Origin: Actinobacteria bacterium UBA5182
Lineage (GTDB): Bacteria > Actinomycetota > UBA4738
Assembly (NCBI GenBank): GCA_002413185.1
Contig: DHWM01000048.1
Coordinates: 16,788-40,015, forward strand
Length of the DNA stretch: 23,228 nt
Direction: 5' to 3'
Made by a program: the position numbers and the translations under genes. Shown here in pieces: positions 6,187 to 12,880 of this stretch (position 1 is the stretch's first letter; each line of letters opens with the position of its first letter). Below the pieces are notes generated by a model. It worked only from the letters and a program-made list of their open reading frames with translations, was not told the DNA's origin and ran no database searches.

Positions 6187-6561
6187 CTACCGCTTCCGGC
6201 GGCGACGACCGGCGGCGGGGGCCGGCTGGAGGCGGTTGATCAGATCGAGGACCTCGGGGATGTGATAGGCGGGGGTGGAGAGCGCCGCGATCAACGCCGC
6301 CACGGCCTGGTAGCGGATGTCCTCGGGGACGCCCTCGGTCTGGAGGGCGTAGAACTCGACCAGTTCCATGAACTGCTTCAGCGAGGGGACCAGGCCGCCC
6401 CGCTCGTACGCGTAGATGGTTTGCTGGGCGGCCGGACAGCCCGGGATGGCGGCGGCGTCTCGCACCGCCCGGTACCCGGCGGAGCGCCGGAGCCCCCGCA
6501 ACAACCCGCCGATGTTGCGGGCGACATCGGTCCCGACCGGTTCCTGCTTCTTTCTCGGCAC
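6187..6561 (-). CDS. XRE-like helix-turn-helix regulator, probable operon repressor
   Basis: Predicted 124-residue DNA-binding protein. The N-terminal half (about 14-70) reads as a lambda-repressor-like five-helix domain: LLRGLRRSAGYRAVRDAA, then CPAAQQTIYAYERGGLVPSLKQFMELVEFY, with the typical Y-E-x-G-x-x-P-S-L-x-x-F sequence after the recognition helix. The C-terminal part is helical with a basic tail (GRRRRKR) and no ligand domain I recognise. The GTG at 6561 was chosen because CCAGGAGGT (6568-6576 on the minus strand) lies about 6-7 nt upstream; a longer frame begins at 6615 but lacks a ribosome site. It heads the epimerase-dehydrogenase-kinase-HAD operon. A palindrome over the presumed transcript start suggests autorepression. 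The effector is unknown, and the function is inferred from the fold and position. Confidence 0.72.
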   Translation of the reverse strand: MPRKKQEPVGTDVARNIGGLLRGLRRSAGYRAVRDAAAIPGCPAAQQTIYAYERGGLVPSLKQFMELVEFYALQTEGVPEDIRYQAVAALIAALSTPAYHIPEVLDLINRLQPAPAAGRRRRKR

Positions 6562-6567
6562 GGCGAA

Positions 6568-6576
6568 ACCTCCTGG
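6568..6576 (-). promoter_or_regulatory. Ribosome binding site of the XRE-like regulator
   Basis: Read on the minus strand, CCAGGAGGT precedes the GTG at 6561 at normal spacing. It is the clearest Shine-Dalgarno in this operon and decides the regulator start. Confidence 0.6.
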
Positions 6577-6596
6577 AAACGCGGGCTGAACGTGGA

Positions 6597-6643
6597 GTGG
6601 GTTTGTTTCACCCACCTTAGTCGGGACCGTCGCGCTTTGTCAT
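6597..6643 (-). promoter_or_regulatory. Promoter with overlapping palindromic operator of the ACAD10-like operon
   Basis: Minus-strand reading: ATGACA (6643-6638) resembles a -35, followed by an 18-bp spacer, and TAAGGT (6619-6614) resembles a -10. The predicted start is near 6607. A perfect palindrome, GTGGGT-N7-ACCCAC (6597-6615), covers the end of the -10 and the predicted start. A repressor bound there would block polymerase. The palindrome is seen directly; the promoter hexamers are moderate matches. Confidence 0.45.
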
Positions 6644-6717
6644 AAGCCCTAGTGAAGGGGGCGCGCAGCGCAGCACGGCACATACCAAAGTCGCCCCCGG
6701 GCACCGGCGAAGGGCGG

Positions 6718-7290
6718 ATGAATGGTGTGACGGCCGCGGTGTACCAAGGACCCCGTCCGGGCGCCCCCGCTCCTGCCACCCGTGCCTGCCGCTTGGGCGA
6801 CCGAAAGGCGAGTGCATTGGGTGCGAAGTTGAACGAGACGAACAAGGTGGTCGCCGCCCTCGGCGATTCCAAGCTCGTGCGGGCGGGTTTGGCGGACGTC
6901 AGCCGGGTCCGGGAGCGCACCCGTCGGCGCCGTCTCCTCCGGGCCGGCCTGCTGCTCGGTTCCGTGGCCGGACTCCTGCTGTACCGCACGCTGACCCACA
7001 ACCCCCTCCGTGGCCCGAGTTTCGGCCCGGACGCCGTCACGTGGCTTCCCGGCATCATCCTGATCGTCCTGCTGGGCCTGGTCCTGGTGGTCCCGATGGT
7101 CATGAGCAGCCGGTCGCCCCACATCCTGATCCGGCCCGAGCACATCGAGGTGGGCCTGTCCGACATCAAGGGGCTGGACGGGCCGGTGGACGAAGTGGTG
7201 CGGAGCCTCAACGTGTTCCTGGGCTACGCCACCTTCCGCGAGGTCCTGGGGGGGAACCCCCGCCGGGGCATCCTGTTCGAGGGCCCCCCC
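6718..7290 (+). CDS. FtsH-like AAA+ membrane protease, N-terminal part upstream of frameshift
   Basis: First part of a split gene. From the ATG at 6718 the frame encodes a cytosolic N-terminal stretch, then two membrane helices (about 73-89 and 107-129) joined by a loop of only about 17 residues. The start of the AAA+ domain follows: VGLSDIKGLDGPVDEV, then NPRRGILFEGPP. In this frame Walker A then reads RDGKDVPG instead of GTGKT. Removing one C from the seven-C run at 7284-7290 restores GPPGTGKT and joins this part to the frame opening at 7322, giving a protein of about 705 residues. The loop between the helices is much shorter than the periplasmic domain of classical FtsH. The frame stays open to 8214 by base composition only. 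The start is uncertain; GTG 6652 is an alternative. Confidence 0.65.
7284..7290 (+). other. C7 homopolymer with apparent +1 frameshift in Walker A codons
   Basis: Seven C follow three G inside the P-loop coding sequence. With six C the reading gives E-G-P-P-G-T-G-K-T in frame with both halves of the gene. A G7 run lies 30 bp upstream (7248-7254) but leaves the frame consistent. Sequencing or assembly error is the simplest cause. Slippage-based phase variation or +1 frameshifting at CCC-C are alternatives. Confidence 0.75.
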
Positions 7291-7321
7291 AGGGACGGGA
7301 AAGACGTTCCTGGCCAAGGCC

Positions 7322-8836
7322 ATGGCCAAGCAGGCCCGAGTGCCGTTCCTGTTCGTTTCTGCCCCGGCGTTCCAGTCAATGTTCTACGGGATGACGGCGG
7401 TGAAGATCCGGGCGTTCTTCAAGGAGCTTCGCAAGGCCGCTCGCAAGAACGGCGGGGCCATCGGGTTCATCGAGGAGATCGACGCCATCGGAGGGGCCCG
7501 CGGCGGCCTGGGGATGTCGCCCCGGCCTGCAGGCCTCTCCCCGATGACGGTGAACAACACCCTGACCGAGGGTTCCAGCGGCGTCGTGAACGAGCTGCTC
7601 ATCCAGATGCAGTCCTTCGACCAGCCGCCGTTCCTGCAGCGGTTCCGGGAGCGGATCATCCGCTGGGTCGACGGCTACCTCCCGGAGGGCCGAAGCCTCA
7701 ACTCCGGCCGTCCCTCCTACAACAACATCCTCCTGATCGCCGCGACGAACCGGGCGGAGGCGCTGGATCCGGCGCTGCTGCGGCCCGGGCGGTTCGACCG
7801 GCGCCTGTACTTCGACCTGCCGACCAAGCAGGGACGGCGAGACCTCATCGACTTCTTCCTGACGCGCAAGTCGCATCAGGAGGAGCTCGACGGCGACGCG
7901 GCGCGCGATCGCCTGGCCCACGACACGTTCGGCTACACGCCCGTCATGATCGAGCACCTGTTCGACGAAGCCTTGCTGGTGGCGCTGCGAGACGGGCGGC
8001 GCGGGATGTCGCTCTCCGACATCTACGAGGCCAAGCTGACCGAAGAGGTGGGGCTGGCCCAGCCGGCCATCTACACCGACGAGGAGCGGCGTGCGGTGGC
8101 CACACACGAGGCCGGCCACGCCACGGCGGCCTACCTGCTGGGGACGACCCGCCGGATGGAGGTGCTGTCCATCGTCAAGCGCCGGCAGTCGCTCGGCCTG
8201 CTCGCTCACTCTGAGACCGAAGAGCGGTTCACCCAGTCGCGGTCGGAGCTCGAAGCGATGCTGGCCATCGCCCTGGGAGGGATGGCCGCCGAGGAGCTGT
8301 TCCTCGGGCAGAGTGGCACGGGCCCCGGAGCCGACCTCGCCTTGGCCACCCAGACCGCCGCGGCCATGGTCGGCTCGCTGGGGATGGCGGGTTCGCTGAT
8401 CTCTTACGAGGCCGTCAGCGAGGGCGCCATCAACAATCGAAACCTGGTGGGCCGGGTGCTCGGGCTGAAGGAGACCCGGGACCGGGTGGAGGAGCTGCTG
8501 CACGCGCAGAAGGAACGGGTCACCGGGGCGCTCGACGCCAACCGGGACATCGTGGAAACGCTCCGTGACGCCCTGCTGGCCCGAGACGAGCTCGTCGGGG
8601 AGGAGATCATGGTGGTCATCCGGGAGGCGCTCCAGCGAAGGAGCGCCCCCGACGGGATCAAGGTGGTGCAGGTTCCGCGCAAGCCCCGCCCGATGCCGAC
8701 GGCGACCCCGGTCCTGCCCCGCGAACCTCGTCTGAAGGCTCCCGCCCCCGCCGCGGCGAACGGCGCCAACGGGCGCAAGGTCGAGAGCCCGGTCATCGTC
8801 GACGACGAGCCCGCAACGACGCCCGCGCCCGACTGA
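7322..8836 (+). CDS. FtsH-like AAA+/M41 zinc metalloprotease, main part downstream of frameshift
   Basis: Carries most of the AAA+ module and the peptidase, 504 residues from the internal ATG at 7322. Visible elements are a pore-loop-like MFYGM (20-24), Walker B GFIEEIDAIGG (48-58; the usual first Asp is Glu), the second region of homology ATNRAEALDPALLRPGRFDRR (141-161) with arginine fingers, the zinc motif HEAGH (262-266), and GPGADLALAT (334-343) whose D338 is the likely third zinc ligand. Between Walker B and ATNR there is an extra stretch of about 35-40 residues (about 97-133) not found in typical FtsH. The C-terminus is a long helical region with a Pro/Ala-rich tail. This part cannot be a working ATPase without the Walker A upstream of 7290. 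If intact, it would be a membrane-anchored ATP-dependent protease paralogous to housekeeping FtsH. Confidence 0.85.
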   Translation: MAKQARVPFLFVSAPAFQSMFYGMTAVKIRAFFKELRKAARKNGGAIGFIEEIDAIGGARGGLGMSPRPAGLSPMTVNNTLTEGSSGVVNELLIQMQSFDQPPFLQRFRERIIRWVDGYLPEGRSLNSGRPSYNNILLIAATNRAEALDPALLRPGRFDRRLYFDLPTKQGRRDLIDFFLTRKSHQEELDGDAARDRLAHDTFGYTPVMIEHLFDEALLVALRDGRRGMSLSDIYEAKLTEEVGLAQPAIYTDEERRAVATHEAGHATAAYLLGTTRRMEVLSIVKRRQSLGLLAHSETEERFTQSRSELEAMLAIALGGMAAEELFLGQSGTGPGADLALATQTAAAMVGSLGMAGSLISYEAVSEGAINNRNLVGRVLGLKETRDRVEELLHAQKERVTGALDANRDIVETLRDALLARDELVGEEIMVVIREALQRRSAPDGIKVVQVPRKPRPMPTATPVLPREPRLKAPAPAAANGANGRKVESPVIVDDEPATTPAPD

Positions 8837-8894
8837 TTCCCGTCTCGAAGCCGGTTTCGCTCCGCTCGTAGAATAGATCGACCACGTCCTTTCG

Positions 8895-8901
8895 AGAGGA
8901 G
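8895..8901 (+). promoter_or_regulatory. Ribosome binding site of the thiolase
   Basis: AGAGGAG lies 7 nt before the ATG at 8909. TAGAAT at 8869-8874 could be its -10, though no good -35 is seen. Confidence 0.5.
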
Positions 8902-8908
8902 CCCCACC

Positions 8909-10093
8909 ATGACTTCGTCCGTGATCGTCGCCGGCGCCAGGACGCCGATCGGCAAGTTCGTCGGCGGGTTGAAGGACCTCCCCGCGACCAAGCTCGGCGC
9001 CCATGCCATCAAGAACGCGGTGGAGCGCGCGCAGGTCTCACCCGATGAGATCGACTACGTGATCATGGGGCAGGTCCTCCAGGCGGGGGCGGGGCAGATC
9101 ACCGCCCGCCAGGCTGCCATCGATGCCGGCATCCCCAAGGAAGTCCCCGCCATCACCATCAACAAGGTGTGCCTGTCCGGCATCAACGCCATCGCCCTTG
9201 CCGACCAGCTGATCAGGGCCGGCGAGGTGGAGGTGGTCGTGGCCGGCGGCATGGAATCGATGACGAACGCGCCCTACCTCCTTCCCAGCGCCCGGCTGGG
9301 CGCCCGGATGGGCAACACCGAGCTGGTGGATTCGATGGTGTACGACGGCCTGTGGTCCACCTTCACCGACCAGCACATGGGCGACTCCTCGGACGAGGTC
9401 AACCGGGAGCTCAGCATCTCCCGGGAGGACCAGGACGCCTGGAGCGCCCGCTCCCACGCTCGCGCCCACGACGGCTGGGAGTCCGGCCGGCTGGCCGAGG
9501 AGGTCGTTCCGGTGGAGATCCCCCAGCGCAGGGGCGAGCCGGTCGTGGTTGCTCGCGACGAGGGCGTGCGGGTCGACACCACGGCGGAGACGCTGGCCAA
9601 GCTGAAGTCGGTGTTCAAGCCCGACGGGACCATCACCGGCGGCAACGCTTCGCAGATCTCCGACGGGGGAGCGGCGGTCGTGGTGATGTCCCGCGACCGC
9701 GCCGACGCACTGGGCGTCGAGCCACTGGCCGAGATCGTCGCCCACGGCATGAGCGCCGAACGCTATGCCTACCTCCACACCGTCCCCGCCATCGCCATGC
9801 AGAACGCCCTGAAGAAGGCGGGGAAGGACGTCCACGACCTCGGGCTCATCGAGATCAACGAAGCGTTCGCCTCGGTGGCGTTGAACGCCACCAGGATGCT
9901 CGGCGCCGACGAGGAGATCGTCAACGTCAACGGTGGGGCGGTTGCCCTGGGGCACCCCATCGGGATGAGTGGGTGCCGCCTCGTCCTGACCTTGGCCTAC
10001 GAGATGCGGCGGCGTGGAGTCGAATACGGCGGCGCGGCTCTGTGCGGCGGCGGCGGCCAGGGCGACGCCCTGATCATCCGTCGCGTTTCGTAA
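8909..10093 (+). CDS. Acetyl-CoA acetyltransferase (thiolase)
   Basis: Predicted 394-residue type II thiolase that condenses two acetyl-CoA or cleaves 3-ketoacyl-CoA. The catalytic set is complete: nucleophile C88 in NKVCLSG, NEAFAS, H349 in GGAVALGHPIGMSG, and C379 in ALCGGGGQG. The usual CxGGGxG motif is slightly altered to CGGGGQGDA. The length equals the family norm. The start is ATG 8909, supported by an AGAGGAG site. It stands alone between the protease and a decayed toxin-antitoxin locus. Acetoacetyl-CoA made here would enter the route to crotonyl-CoA used by Ccr, or the enzyme may serve beta-oxidation with the dehydrogenases in the window. Chain-length preference cannot be read. Confidence 0.93.
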   Translation: MTSSVIVAGARTPIGKFVGGLKDLPATKLGAHAIKNAVERAQVSPDEIDYVIMGQVLQAGAGQITARQAAIDAGIPKEVPAITINKVCLSGINAIALADQLIRAGEVEVVVAGGMESMTNAPYLLPSARLGARMGNTELVDSMVYDGLWSTFTDQHMGDSSDEVNRELSISREDQDAWSARSHARAHDGWESGRLAEEVVPVEIPQRRGEPVVVARDEGVRVDTTAETLAKLKSVFKPDGTITGGNASQISDGGAAVVVMSRDRADALGVEPLAEIVAHGMSAERYAYLHTVPAIAMQNALKKAGKDVHDLGLIEINEAFASVALNATRMLGADEEIVNVNGGAVALGHPIGMSGCRLVLTLAYEMRRRGVEYGGAALCGGGGQGDALIIRRVS

Positions 10094-10143
10094 TTCATCC
10101 ATCGCCACCACTGCACGACGGGTCTGTCAGACCCCGCCGAGTT

Positions 10144-10290
10144 CTCACATCGCCCAACGGCTATCCTAAATTGCCATTCTCGTTCCATGATCGCGCGACG
10201 GTGCCGCCCGGAGCGGTACGGAAGATTCTGGTGAGAGATGTGGGCCTCACAGAGGAAGAGGCCGTCGGCTTGCTGAGAGGTCATCGATGA
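10144..10290 (+). pseudogene. hicA-like toxin remnant, 5' truncated
   Basis: The frame ending at 10290 encodes TSPNGYPKLPFSFHD, then VPPGAVRKILVRDVGLTEEEAVGLL. This resembles the C-terminal half of HicA mRNA interferases, where a basic strand is followed by a P-P-G-x-x-R-x-I-L-x-x-x-G-L-T-x-E-E helix. The N-terminal half with the catalytic G-S-H motif is missing, because only about 50 bp separate this from the thiolase stop at 10093. No start codon precedes the conserved part; the first usable GTG is 10201. Its stop overlaps the hicB-like start by ATGA (10287-10290), as in true hicAB operons. Composition is less GC-rich than the neighbours. The similarity is to a short region, so I am moderately sure. 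Confidence 0.5.
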
Positions 10291-10493
10291 GCACCGTGAC
10301 GATCCGATATCACGACGAGCCCGCGGGTTGGTGGGCGGAATCCGAGGAGATTCCAGGGTGGACCGCTGTGGGGTCCACCTTCCTGGAAGTCCGCGAACTG
10401 GCCTTAGCGGCGGTCGAGAAGTTCGTGGGGCAGACTGCAGTCGTTGTTGAGGAAGGCGCTCCGCCAGGTGTGAGAATCATCAGGAATGCCTGA
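10287..10493 (+). CDS. HicB-like antitoxin, short form
   Basis: Predicted 68-residue protein with the partial RNase-H-like HicB fold: TVTIRYHDEPAGWWAESEEIPGW, then a GSTFLEVRELALAAVEKF helix. The strand-W-x-A-E-x-x-x-x-P-G pattern followed by a T-F-x-E helix is typical of HicB-like antitoxins. No C-terminal DNA-binding domain is present, which is normal for the short class. It overlaps the truncated hicA-like frame by ATGA, so it was probably the second gene of a hicAB pair. With the toxin truncated it may be an orphan. Codon use is less GC-biased than the flanking metabolic genes, which suits a transferred module. No own promoter is clear; a T6 run lies downstream at 10563-10568. Confidence 0.65.
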   Translation: MSTVTIRYHDEPAGWWAESEEIPGWTAVGSTFLEVRELALAAVEKFVGQTAVVVEEGAPPGVRIIRNA

Positions 10494-10610
10494 GCGAGGA
10501 TCCAGCCGGGCCAGAGATCGCCGCGAGGGAATCGACGCCTCGTATGTATGGCAAGCGACGCGTTTTTTCCCCGCCGGTAGGTCACTGGGCAGACGAGGGA
10601 ACGGGCTTCC

Positions 10611-11774
10611 ATGACAGAGAGCGCGTTCGAGCTGCCCCAGGAGCTGGAGGAGTTCCGCGGGCTCGTTCGGGAGATCGTGGAGGAGAGGATCGGACTGGCT
10701 CGGGCGGCCGAGATCGACGAGGCCGACGAGTTCCCGTGGGACGTCCACAAGCTGCTGGTCGACAACGAGCTGATGGCCGTGGGGTATCCGGAGGAGTTCG
10801 GCGGGGCCGGCGGCGGTTCGCTGACGTTCGCCGTCTTCATCGAGGAGATCTCCCGGGTCTCCGCCGGGTGCGCGCTGATCCCGCTGGTGAGCCGGCTCGG
10901 CGCCATCCCGGTCATGCTGGCCGGCTCCGACGAGCTCAAGAAGGAGCTGTTCGGCGGGATCGCCCGGGGTGAGCACCAGATGTCGTACTGCCTGACCGAG
11001 CCCGGGAGCGGATCCGACAGCGTCGCAATGAAGACCCGGTATCGGAAAACGGACTCCGGATACGTCTTGGGCGGGATCAAGCGATTCATCACGAACGCCG
11101 GAGTGTCCGACGCCTACACGGTCTTCGCCACGGCCGATCCCGAGCAGAAGGCCAAGGCCATCTCCGCGTTCGTGGTGTACAAGCGCGATCCCGGCGTCTC
11201 GTTCGGCAAGGCCGAGCACAAGCTGGGCATCCATGGCTCTCCGACCCGCGAGGTGTACTTCGAAGGCACGGAGATCCCGGCCGACCGGCTGATCGGGGAG
11301 GAGAACCAGGGATTCACGTACGCCATGCGGACGCTCGACTACTCTCGGCCCACCATCGCCGCGCAGGCGCTCGGGATCGCCCAGGGTGCGTTCGACTTCG
11401 CCACGAGGTACACCACCGAGCGGCAGCAGTTCGGCAAGCCGGTCAGCCACTTCGAAGGGCTCCAGTTCATGATCGCCGACATGGCCATGGAGATCGAGGC
11501 GGCCCGATTGCTGGTGTACAAGGCGGCGTCGCTGGTCGACGCGAAGGATCCGCGGATGACGCTGTTTGCCTCCATCGCCAAGGCGTTTGCCGGCGACACG
11601 GCCATGAAGGTGACCACCGACGCGGTGCAGCTCCTGGGGGGGTACGGGTACATGCGCGAGTACCCGGTGGAGCGGATGATGCGCGACGCGAAGATCACCC
11701 AGATCTACGAGGGGACGAACCAGATCCAGCGCGTGGTGATCGCCCGGAACATCCTCAAGGCGATCACCGGCTGA
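10611..11774 (+). CDS. Acyl-CoA dehydrogenase, canonical short/branched-chain type
   Basis: Predicted 387-residue FAD enzyme for alpha,beta-dehydrogenation of acyl-CoA. Motifs in order are GYPEEFGGAGGG (58-69), SYCLTEPGSGSDS (125-137), KRFITNAGVSDAY (157-169), GIHGSPTREVYFEGTEIP (206-223), RQQFGKPVSHFEGLQ (271-285), LLGGYGYMREYPVER (341-355) and IYEGTNQIQR (365-374). E367 in IYEGT is the catalytic base position, as in butyryl-CoA dehydrogenases, in contrast to the Asp in the dehydrogenase at 4521. The start ATG 10611 has a modest GAGGGA site upstream. The stop overlaps the thioesterase start (TGATG), so the two form an operon. A butyryl- or isobutyryl/isovaleryl-CoA substrate is plausible by size but unproven. 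Confidence 0.92.
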   Translation: MTESAFELPQELEEFRGLVREIVEERIGLARAAEIDEADEFPWDVHKLLVDNELMAVGYPEEFGGAGGGSLTFAVFIEEISRVSAGCALIPLVSRLGAIPVMLAGSDELKKELFGGIARGEHQMSYCLTEPGSGSDSVAMKTRYRKTDSGYVLGGIKRFITNAGVSDAYTVFATADPEQKAKAISAFVVYKRDPGVSFGKAEHKLGIHGSPTREVYFEGTEIPADRLIGEENQGFTYAMRTLDYSRPTIAAQALGIAQGAFDFATRYTTERQQFGKPVSHFEGLQFMIADMAMEIEAARLLVYKAASLVDAKDPRMTLFASIAKAFAGDTAMKVTTDAVQLLGGYGYMREYPVERMMRDAKITQIYEGTNQIQRVVIARNILKAITG

Positions 11775-12316
11775 TGGCGACGCGCCCAGCCGACGTCTCC
11801 GGCTCGGAACAGTGGGACCTCACCCCCAGGCCGCCGTCGGCGTCTTCGGTCCAGCTGGTCCGGCAGATGGAGCTGCCCGATGCGAACCTCCTCGGCAACG
11901 TCCACGGCGGCGAGGTCATGAAGCTGGTCGATTCGACCGGGGGCCTGGCCGCCATGAAGCACTGCGGCGGGCCGGTGGTGACGGTGGCGCTCGACGAGAT
12001 GTCGTTCATGGAGCCCGTCTATGTTGGTGACGTGGTCACCGTCAAGGCGATGGTCAACGACACCGGTCGGACCTCCGTGGAAGTGGGCGTGCGGGTGGAG
12101 GCGGACAACTTCGTCACCGGGCGGCACGTCCACACCTCCAGCGCGTACCTGGTCTACGTGGCGCTGGACAAGGAGGGGAAGCCCCGGCCGGTGCCGCCCG
12201 TCGAGCCGGAGAACGAGGAGCAGCGCCAGCGCCAGCGCGAGGCCAAGCTTCGCCGTGAGGCCCGGCTGGCCCGCAAGGAGACCATCCTCCAGGCCCGACG
12301 GGCCAAGGGCGAGTAA
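11774..12316 (+). CDS. Hotdog-fold acyl-CoA thioesterase (YciA/BACH-like)
   Basis: Predicted 180-residue acyl-CoA hydrolase. The hotdog signature NLLGNVHGGEVMKLVDSTGGLAAMKHCGG (about 38-66) contains the N-x-x-G-x-x-H-G-G-x-x-M-x-x-x-D pattern of this family. It is followed by TVALDEMSFMEPVYVGDVVTVKA and TSSAYLVYVALD strands. The last 40 residues form a highly charged, probably coiled-coil tail (EEQRQRQREAKLRREARLARKE) that is not part of the fold. The start ATG at 11774 shares its A with the stop of the dehydrogenase (TGATG), which suggests reinitiation and joint expression. It may release free acids or recycle CoA from products of that dehydrogenase. The substrate range is not readable. Confidence 0.87.
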   Translation: MATRPADVSGSEQWDLTPRPPSASSVQLVRQMELPDANLLGNVHGGEVMKLVDSTGGLAAMKHCGGPVVTVALDEMSFMEPVYVGDVVTVKAMVNDTGRTSVEVGVRVEADNFVTGRHVHTSSAYLVYVALDKEGKPRPVPPVEPENEEQRQRQREAKLRREARLARKETILQARRAKGE

Positions 12317-12349
12317 GCGCACCGCACGGCCCCGGACCAACGTCCCCTC

Positions 12350-12396
12350 GTTTGCCAGGTTGACATCCTTAGCAAAGCTAATTAGCCTGGGTAAAC
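12350..12396 (+). promoter_or_regulatory. marR-MFS promoter with nested palindromic operator
   Basis: TTGACA (12360-12365, perfect -35) is separated by 17 bp from TAGCCT (12383-12388). TTAGC-AAA-GCTAA (12369-12381) and GCTAATTAGC (12377-12386) are both perfect palindromes that share the middle half-site, so TTAGCAAAGCTAATTAGC holds three half-sites between the hexamers. An outer imperfect dyad, GTTTGCCAGG (12350-12359) with CCTGGGTAAAC (12386-12396), is nearly concentric. The predicted start is about 2-3 nt before the ATG at 12398, and no Shine-Dalgarno is present. Confidence 0.65.
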
Positions 12397-12397
12397 A

Positions 12398-12880
12398 ATG
12401 ACCCCAACAGCCATCTCGGAGCCTCGAACTCCCCGGGCCGCGGACCGGGGAGCCGATCCCGGGCTCTTGGCCTCCGACCTTCGTCTGGTCGTGGGCCGGT
12501 TGGCTCGGCGTCTCCGCCAGCGAGGCGAGACCGGCGTCAGCGCCTCCCTCCTTTCGGCCATGTGGACCATCGAGCGCCTCGAGCCGGTCACGCTGGGGGA
12601 TCTCGCGTCCTTCGAACGGGTCCAGCCGCCAACGGTCACTCGAGTGGTGGCCAAGCTCGAGGAGCAGGGCCTGGCGATCCGAGAGGGCCATGAATCGGAC
12701 CGCCGGTCCTTTCGGATCCGCCTGACGCCGCAGGGCCGGCGGTTGCTGGACCGGACCCGTACCCGCCGAACGGCCTATCTGGCGCGCGGCCTCAAGGACG
12801 TGTCCGAGGCCGACCGGGAGACGCTGCGGAAGGCCGTTCGAATCCTGGAGCGTGTCCTCGAAGGCGACGGCCCGCGGTGA
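12398..12880 (+). CDS. MarR-family transcriptional regulator
   Basis: Predicted 160-residue winged-helix repressor. After a disordered N-terminus of about 20 residues, the core shows LRLVVGRLARRLRQR (dimer helix), VSASLLSAMWTIERLEPVTLGDLA, the recognition helix region RVQPPTVTRVVAKLEEQGLAIRE, and the wing HESDRRSFRIRLTPQGRRLL with the conserved D-R-R-S-x-x-I-x-L-T-x-x-G. C-terminal helices complete the dimer interface. It overlaps the exporter gene by GTGA (12877-12880). A palindromic site inside its own promoter indicates autorepression and control of the exporter. The inducer is probably a small toxic or phenolic molecule exported by the MFS protein; that is inference from the arrangement. 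The transcript is probably leaderless. Confidence 0.92.
   Translation: MTPTAISEPRTPRAADRGADPGLLASDLRLVVGRLARRLRQRGETGVSASLLSAMWTIERLEPVTLGDLASFERVQPPTVTRVVAKLEEQGLAIREGHESDRRSFRIRLTPQGRRLLDRTRTRRTAYLARGLKDVSEADRETLRKAVRILERVLEGDGPR

Noticed and set aside
7284..7290. Programmed +1 frameshift as the main explanation
   Set aside because: There is no stop codon at the slip site or visible stimulatory structure that would make programming necessary, and a seven-base homopolymer is a common error site. I keep it only as an alternative.
6652..8214. Continuous 520-codon plus-strand frame from 6652
   Set aside because: Past 7290 it loses all AAA+ similarity and becomes Arg/Gly/Pro-rich, while the frame opening at 7322 carries the real domains. 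The stop at 8214 is not the gene end.
7376..9004. 542-codon minus-strand open frame opposite the protease gene
   Set aside because: It is a shadow of the M41 protease and the thiolase start; composition alone explains it.
10520..10568. Intrinsic terminator after the hicB-like gene
   Set aside because: A 5-bp stem (CGAGG/CCTCG) is separated from the T6 run by about 20 nt, which does not fit a functional terminator.
10577..10584. GTAGGTCA upstream of the dehydrogenase as a second copy of the half-site in the ccr palindrome
   Set aside because: It is a single 8-mer without a partner arm; about one occurrence is expected by chance in a window this size.
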